Of a DNA stretch of 64,000 bases, positions 59,555 through 64,000 are shown piece after piece (positions within the stretch are counted from its first letter, which is position 1; each line of letters opens with the position of its first letter). The notes under the pieces are model-generated. The model was not told where the DNA came from. It saw nothing but the letters and a program-made list of their open reading frames with translations, and searched no databases. Both the position numbers and the translations under genes were made by a program. The DNA is from Alphaproteobacteria bacterium (GTDB lineage: Bacteria > Pseudomonadota > Alphaproteobacteria > Caulobacterales > Caulobacteraceae). The DNA is taken from NCBI GenBank assembly GCA_025359785.1, contig JANYET010000046.1:1-64000 (forward strand). Reading direction: 5' to 3'.

Positions 59555-59740
59555 ATGTATACCGATGGACCGCCCAGGGCCGCCCTAACCGTTGATCAGT
59601 TCTGCGCAGCGCTCAGCATTGGCCGGACGACATTCTACGAACAGGTCCGGGCCGGCCGCATCCGGGTTCTGAAGGTTGGGACCCGAACCTTGGTGCCCAC
59701 CGCAGAGATCGATGCCTTCCTGCAAAAGCTCGCCACCTGA
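59555..59740 (+). CDS. Excisionase-like helix-turn-helix protein
   Basis: The 61-residue protein has a MerR/AlpA-type winged HTH: LTVDQFCAALSIGRTTFYEQ, then VRAGRIRVLKVGTRTLVPTA and EIDAFLQKL. Such proteins direct integrase to excise, or regulate the int gene. AGGAGG (59544-59549) is 5 bases before the ATG at 59555, so the longer in-frame ATG at 59495 is not favoured. It lies 8 bases before the primase gene, as part of the same transcript. Confidence 0.85.
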   Translation: MYTDGPPRAALTVDQFCAALSIGRTTFYEQVRAGRIRVLKVGTRTLVPTAEIDAFLQKLAT

Positions 59741-59748
59741 TACCCGCC

Positions 59749-62064
59749 ATGAGTGTTCGGTGGGGCGCGACGCCTGAAGAGTGGGCGCACTTCGATCTCA
59801 TGCTGGGCGTGACAGCCGACCTGTTGCCGGTGGTGTCTAACCCGCAGGCGCAGATCAGCCCGCAGAGCCGGATGAAGAGCCTCGGCAAGACCCCCAGCAC
59901 CTACAACCGGCAGGGCTTTGTCGCGGGCCTGAAGGACTGGACGGATCGCAAGACGACCCCGCAGCAGATCGAGAAGTGGAGCCCCCAGAGTGACTATGGA
60001 ATTTGCCTCAAAACAGGCGGCGAAAACGGAATTTACGCGCTGGATATTGATCTGCCCGACGTGCAACTCAGCGATAAACTTGCCGCTGCCTTCTTGGGCT
60101 GCTTGCCCGGGGTTCTTCTGCCAGAACGGTCACGATCCAATTCTGGTAAGACCCTCCTGCTCTTCCGCCTTCGCGGAAACTACGCGAAGCGATCCTACAG
60201 GGTTGAAGGTGGCTTGGTTGAATTCCTCGGAACCGGGCACCAGTGCGTCATCGCTGGGACGCACCCTTCTGGCGTCCGCTACGCCTGGGGCCGTCGTGGA
60301 GCGGGACGGCGAGAATTTGATCGTCTCCCGGCCGAAATCCCCGATCTCACCGACCTATTCGAACAGGCGTGGGCGACGACGCGCGATGCGTTCTCACTAG
60401 AGCCCGAGCGCAGAGCCCGCGACCGCAAGGGCACCGGCACGGGCGAGCCGGTGGAAGACGACACGGCCGACTGGCTGCGGGCGAACTGGACCACCTACGG
60501 TACCGAGGGCGGCAAGCTGTACGTGCTGTGTCCGTGGAAGGATGGGCACTCGGGCGACAGCGGCGAGACGGAAGCGGCATGGATGCTGGCCGGCACAGGC
60601 GACTACGCCCAGGGCCATTGGGTCTGTTTGCACGCCTCATGCTCGGGCCGCACGGACGCAGAGTTCTTCAAGGCGGTGGGCCTGAAGCCAGCCCAGGCGT
60701 CAGACTTCCCCAGGGTGGCCCTGGAGGCCGCACGGGCCGATCCGGTTGCGCTTTACCTCGAAGCGACGAAGGGCCTCCCTGGTCCTGTCAGAGGCTTATC
60801 AACCGGGGTGAAGAAGACGGCAGCCCACCCTGAAGGCGTGGTGGCCCTCCCGCTCCCCGGCTTCGAGCGCAAGCCCAATGGTGACGTGCTGGCCACTATC
60901 GGCAACGTGGCCAAGGCCGCCGCCAGCTCGGCAACCTGCGGCTACCGCCTGCGGTTCGACACCTTCCGCAGTGAGCTGGTGATTGCAGACCCCAACGCCG
61001 AGAACTGGCGGCCCATAGAAGACGCCGACGCGGTGGAGATGCGGGTCACGCTGGCCAGCCACCGCTTCGAGCCGGTGGGCAAGGAAATGATGCGGGATGC
61101 GATCACTTTGGTGGCGCGGGATCAGCGTTTCGACACAGGGATCAACTGGCTCGAAGAAATTCTGCCCAAGTGGGACGGCATCGAACGGATCGAGACGTTT
61201 TACGCCGACTACTTCAACACCGAGGACAGCCCGTACACGCGCGCCTGCGGGCTCTACGTTTGGACGGCTCACGCGGGCCGCATCCTCGATCCCGGCTGTC
61301 AGGCCGACATGGTGCCGGTGCTGGTGGGCGAGCAAGGCCTTCGCAAGTCCACGGGCGTGAAGGCCATGAGCCCGTCGCCCGAGTTTTTCGCCAAGATCGA
61401 CCTGGGCCTGAAGGAGGCTGACATGTCGCGCTCGCTGCGCGGCGTGCTGGTGGGGGAACTGGACGAACTGAAGGGTCTTGCCGGTCGCGAGAGCGAGGCG
61501 ATCCGCGCCTTCGTCACCAAGACGCATGAGCGGTGGACGCCCAAGTACATGGAGCATGACACGACGTTCGCCCGTCGCCTGCTATTCCATGGCACCAGCA
61601 ACAACCCGCACTTCCTGGCCGATCCAACGGGCGAGCGCCGCTGGCTCCCCATGATGGTGCTGGGCATGGTGGACACCGACCGGATCACGGCCGACCGCGA
61701 TCAGCTCTGGGCGGAGGCGCGCGAGCGGTACAAGCGTGATGGCATTCTGTGGCAGGAGGCTGAGCGGCTTGCGCGCTTCGAGCATGCGGCCTTCAAGGAG
61801 CATGACCCGTGGCAAGGGCCGGTGGGGCGCTGGTTGGATCAGGCCGAGACGGGCGGCTGCGCGCCCAGGTACAACGCGCGCGGCGTGACAGGCGAGGTGG
61901 TCATGGTCATGGCCCTGGGCATGGAGCCGGCGAAGATTCAGAGGCGCGATCAGATGCGGCTGGCTGGTGTCATGAAGGCGCTGGACATGGTGGGTGATCG
62001 CCGCCGGCAAGCGGACGGTAAGCCGCTGCGCGTGTGGGTCGATGCGAACAGCGACTTGGGTTGA
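59749..62064 (+). CDS. Prim-pol primase with VirE-type helicase domain
   Basis: The 771-residue protein joins a bifunctional primase-polymerase to a helicase. The prim-pol shows the metal motif DID (D99/D101, in YALDIDLPD) and the conserved GHQCVIAGTHPSG with H172. A zinc-binding segment follows (C261, H267, C293, C298). The C-terminal half is a VirE (PF05272-like) ATPase with GEQGLRKST as Walker A (K533) and VLVGELDEL as Walker B, then RRLLFHGTSNNPHFLADP. It likely starts replication of the element or copes with host replication. It fits satellite-type elements and some ICEs. Confidence 0.9.
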   Translation: MSVRWGATPEEWAHFDLMLGVTADLLPVVSNPQAQISPQSRMKSLGKTPSTYNRQGFVAGLKDWTDRKTTPQQIEKWSPQSDYGICLKTGGENGIYALDIDLPDVQLSDKLAAAFLGCLPGVLLPERSRSNSGKTLLLFRLRGNYAKRSYRVEGGLVEFLGTGHQCVIAGTHPSGVRYAWGRRGAGRREFDRLPAEIPDLTDLFEQAWATTRDAFSLEPERRARDRKGTGTGEPVEDDTADWLRANWTTYGTEGGKLYVLCPWKDGHSGDSGETEAAWMLAGTGDYAQGHWVCLHASCSGRTDAEFFKAVGLKPAQASDFPRVALEAARADPVALYLEATKGLPGPVRGLSTGVKKTAAHPEGVVALPLPGFERKPNGDVLATIGNVAKAAASSATCGYRLRFDTFRSELVIADPNAENWRPIEDADAVEMRVTLASHRFEPVGKEMMRDAITLVARDQRFDTGINWLEEILPKWDGIERIETFYADYFNTEDSPYTRACGLYVWTAHAGRILDPGCQADMVPVLVGEQGLRKSTGVKAMSPSPEFFAKIDLGLKEADMSRSLRGVLVGELDELKGLAGRESEAIRAFVTKTHERWTPKYMEHDTTFARRLLFHGTSNNPHFLADPTGERRWLPMMVLGMVDTDRITADRDQLWAEARERYKRDGILWQEAERLARFEHAAFKEHDPWQGPVGRWLDQAETGGCAPRYNARGVTGEVVMVMALGMEPAKIQRRDQMRLAGVMKALDMVGDRRRQADGKPLRVWVDANSDLG

Positions 62065-62473
62065 AATGCTGGCCGGCCTCATGTCTTCGCAGGTTGGAAC
62101 AAGCCGTTTTTCCGCGGCCATCGAGCGTCGTCGCGTTCCGACCTCGGGCCACTTGTTCCAACCTCGTTCCAACCTCAAGATCGGAAAATAACTCAACGAG
62201 ATCAGCTCTGTACCAACCGTACCGACCTCTTTTCCTATAAGGAGGCTGGGGGCCTAAATGGGGTTGAAATACGCCCCGGGACAAACAAAAGGATTGAGGT
62301 TGGAACGGTCGGAACAGACCGCCCCCCATCTCGGTGGAGGGCGTTGCAACCATCGCGCGGAGGGAACAGGAGGCGGAAATGACCGCAATTTACGGAGCAG
62401 TACGCGCACGCGCGCGAGACGCGAGGAGAGCATAGAGTTTTGACTGTCCTTCGCGCGCACGCACGCGAGGCTC
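62065..62473. other. 409-base noncoding stretch, candidate replication origin
   Basis: No gene can be supported here: the short frames lack ribosome sites and family matches. The region is dominated by GGTTGGAAC/GTTCCAACC repeats (described separately) and an AT-richer, poly-purine/pyrimidine segment near 62200-62300. It lies between the primase-helicase and the XRE regulator, where an origin would be expected. Confidence 0.45.
62091..62306. repeat. Iteron-like GTTCCRACCTC array, both orientations
   Basis: Forward copies are GTTCCGACCTC (62135-62145), GTTCCAACCTC (62155-62165) and GTTCCAACCTC (62166-62176). Inverse copies are AGGTTGGAAC (62091-62100) and GAGGTTGGAAC (62296-62306). Two pairs make perfect 13-bp inverted repeats: AGGTTGGAACAAG (62091-62103) with 62152-62164, and GTTCCAACCTCAA (62166-62178) with 62294-62306. 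Confidence 0.8.
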
Positions 62474-62731
62474 TTAGATATCGATCTGCGAACCGAGCTT
62501 GGCCGCGATAGCTCCGAGTAGCGCGCCTGGTTCTTGCCCTATGGCGCGAGCCATCACCACGAACTCCAGGAAGTCGAGCCGCCGCTCCCCGATCTCGACC
62601 TTGGCCACGAAAGACGGCGACTTGCCCATGCGCGTGGCGACATCGCGTTGAGTGAGTCCGGCAGCGGCGCGGGCGGCAACAAGCTCCTGCACGGCGGCGC
62701 GGTACGACTCTGATGACACCCAACGACGCAT
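62474..62731 (-). CDS. XRE-family helix-turn-helix regulator
   Basis: The 85-residue protein is a single XRE domain (YRAAVQELVAARAAAGLTQR, then DVATRMGKSPSFVAKVEIGE and RRLDFLEFVVMARAIG) of the type that starts MRRWVSSESY. Relatives repress phage- or element-encoded promoters. The ATG at 62731 is chosen because it fits the usual start of the domain and a G-rich sequence lies about 11 bases before it; an ATG at 62785 would add 18 residues. It is divergent from the gene at 62825 and convergent with the primase. Confidence 0.85.
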   Translation of the reverse strand: MRRWVSSESYRAAVQELVAARAAAGLTQRDVATRMGKSPSFVAKVEIGERRLDFLEFVVMARAIGQEPGALLGAIAAKLGSQIDI

Positions 62732-62824
62732 TGCGGCGGCGACCCCCGTAGGGGATCGGCTACCGCCCGCGCGCCTTGCTCCCATTTTAGAAGCAACTAT
62801 GCTCGCGCTTGCACGGAGGGGACT

Positions 62825-63544
62825 ATGAGACGACTAGGACGCCTGACCCCGATGGTGGGCCTCGCTGGTGTGCTCCTCGCCGCATCGCTTGCTCACGGAG
62901 CGCCTGATGCTGTGACGGCGAGTGCGTCCGATCAATCTACGACCGCCGTACCCGGCGAGCCGGCAGCAAGCCCAACCCCGGATGATGCCAACAAGGCCGT
63001 CGCGAGATGGCTGAACGATCCTTCCCGCCAAACAGTCACCCCTCCAAAGGATGACTACGCGACCGCCTTGAAGCGGGCCGAACAGGCAACAGGGGTCCCG
63101 TTGTCTCAATCACCTCGCCAGCCTCAGCTTAAGATGGGATTGGACGGTCTGGTGGTGGGCGATGGTGGCCAGCCTCCTGCACCCGTCCGCTCTCGCCAGC
63201 AGCCGTCCGCTCTGTATTGGTGGGCCGATCACGCCGGCCAAATCGCTGGCGGCCTCGCTCTCCTCGCAGCGGCAGGATCGGGCCTCTGGATTTTCCGAAC
63301 AGAGCCCCGACAGGCGGTTCGCCGGCTGGCCTGTGTCGCGGGAGTTGCTGGTCTCGCTCTGCTCCCAGTCAGCCTCAGCGCTCTAGGCACGCCGGTCCCC
63401 CAAATGGTCACCGGAGGGACCGTGGAACTGTCAGCCGTCATCGGCGCGCTCCTGTTCGGCGCGGTCCTGATGGTCGCCCGAGCGATGCGCTGGGTTGCGG
63501 CGGGGATCGCGATGGACCGCCAACATCAGACCGATTTGGGCTGA
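62825..63544 (+). CDS. Unknown membrane protein encoded on the element
   Basis: The 239-residue product has an N-terminal signal or anchor (MRRLGRLTPMVGLAGVLLAA), then a Pro/Thr/Ser-rich soluble part (residues 27-125). Three membrane helices follow near 138-154 (IAGGLALLAAAGSGLWIF), 168-186 and 199-222. I do not recognise it. The topology suggests a linker outside the membrane and a C-terminal bundle within it. It lies 93 bases from the divergent XRE gene, whose product may regulate it, and 6 bases before the next gene. Confidence 0.6.
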   Translation: MRRLGRLTPMVGLAGVLLAASLAHGAPDAVTASASDQSTTAVPGEPAASPTPDDANKAVARWLNDPSRQTVTPPKDDYATALKRAEQATGVPLSQSPRQPQLKMGLDGLVVGDGGQPPAPVRSRQQPSALYWWADHAGQIAGGLALLAAAGSGLWIFRTEPRQAVRRLACVAGVAGLALLPVSLSALGTPVPQMVTGGTVELSAVIGALLFGAVLMVARAMRWVAAGIAMDRQHQTDLG

Positions 63545-63550
63545 AGGCGG

Positions 63551-63904
63551 ATGGCTGCGGGAATGCGACTGAAGGTTCTATCTCTGGCCTGGGCGGCGGC
63601 CCTGGGTGGTTGCACCACCACGCTCACGCTGCCGGTCCAGGCGACGATGCAAGGTACGCCTGAACGTCTCACGGGGACGGCGACAGGGCACCTTGATGGC
63701 GCTGGCGAACTTCGCCTCACGTCAACCACCACCGGAGCAGTGTGCCAAGGCAAGTTCGTCTACACGCAGCCGCGCGAGGGTAGCGGCACGCTGTCCTGTT
63801 CCGACGGGCGAAGCGGCCCCTTCAAGTTTGCCTCGACCGGCTCGCGCGGGACAGGTGACGGGGCTCTCGACGGCACCCCCTTCACATTCACGTTCGGACT
63901 GTAG
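63551..63904 (+). CDS. Small putative lipoprotein encoded on the element
   Basis: The 117-residue product has a signal sequence ending in LGGCTTT, where the cysteine fits a lipobox, so it is likely a lipoprotein. The mature part is rich in beta-type segments (TATGHLDGAGELRLTSTTTG, then GKFVYTQPREGSGTLSC). Two further cysteines may bond. I do not recognise the family. It probably shares an operon with the membrane protein at 62825. The true start may be at the second Met (residue 5). Confidence 0.6.
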   Translation: MAAGMRLKVLSLAWAAALGGCTTTLTLPVQATMQGTPERLTGTATGHLDGAGELRLTSTTTGAVCQGKFVYTQPREGSGTLSCSDGRSGPFKFASTGSRGTGDGALDGTPFTFTFGL

Positions 63905-64000
63905 GATCACGGTGGGCGGAGCCTGTCTCCGCCATTTGAGCCTGTTTTCGCTTAGAAATGACCCGTTCGCGAAACCACTATTCGAACCCCTATACAAATT
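63905..64000. other. Window end without gene
   Basis: The last 96 bases hold no recognisable gene. CCTATAC at 63989-63995, the inverse of the GTATAGG repeats at the integrase promoter, is the only notable sequence. The element continues beyond the window. Confidence 0.4.

Noticed and set aside
62086..62191. Short plus-strand frame through the repeat array after the primase
   Set aside because: It is covered by iteron-like repeats and lacks a ribosome site; the repeats explain the sequence better than coding.
63961..64000. attR of the tRNA-Ser element at the window end
   Set aside because: The end has ATTCGAACCCC, only vaguely like a T-loop; it does not repeat the tRNA-Ser 3' end.

Overview
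The window looks like chromosomal DNA of a high-GC alphaproteobacterium, most likely Caulobacteraceae (Caulobacter or Phenylobacterium type). This is inferred from the gene families: a TrcR/DUF1013 cell-cycle regulator, COQ9, an imuA-imuB-dnaE2 mutagenesis cassette behind an alphaproteobacterial LexA box, a serC-serA pair with a structured leader, an Entner-Doudoroff gene set, and a PEPxxWA-CTERM protein. Shared palindromic intergenic repeats and frequent GTG/TTG starts fit. Species cannot be fixed from sequence alone.

Layout. 1-11.3 kb is housekeeping: the tail of an RTX protein, trcR, two YdcH-like small proteins around ubiX, a diguanylate cyclase, purEK, COQ9, rpsU (which seems to start at CTG), ftsH, folP, thiD and a nucleotidyltransferase-like gene. 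11.3-17.4 kb holds a hybrid histidine kinase, two small unknown genes with interesting upstream DNA, and serC-serA. 17.4-23 kb is the SOS cassette imuA-imuB-dnaE2. 23-30.6 kb encodes mostly exported proteins: two type-B carboxylesterases, an M13 metallopeptidase, and a secreted protein with three phage tail-collar-like repeats and a PEP-CTERM anchor.

30.6-45.2 kb is carbon metabolism. otsB-otsA (trehalose synthesis) and a GH15 glucosidase lie on the minus strand. The Entner-Doudoroff genes lie on the plus strand, with zwf separated from pyk-pgl-edd-glk-eda by a block coding for GH15, a membrane-anchored AraC regulator and an S41 peptidase. 45.2-57.7 kb has an MFS transporter and a LuxR-type regulator, then an acyl-CoA catabolism cluster: enoyl-CoA hydratase, acyl-CoA dehydrogenase, CaiB-type CoA-transferase, DUF35 protein, thiolase-like protein, acyl-CoA synthetase and hotdog thioesterase.

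From 57,905 to the window end lies the left part of an integrative element inserted behind tRNA-Ser(CGA). It has a P4-type tyrosine integrase, an excisionase-like HTH protein, a prim-pol/VirE-type primase-helicase, a repeat-rich noncoding stretch that could be its replication origin, a divergent XRE regulator and two unknown envelope-type proteins. Its right end is outside the window. The features most worth a second look are the element's repeat array, the tail-collar/PEP-CTERM protein, the long hairpin over the start codon at 13,912 and the CTG start of rpsU.
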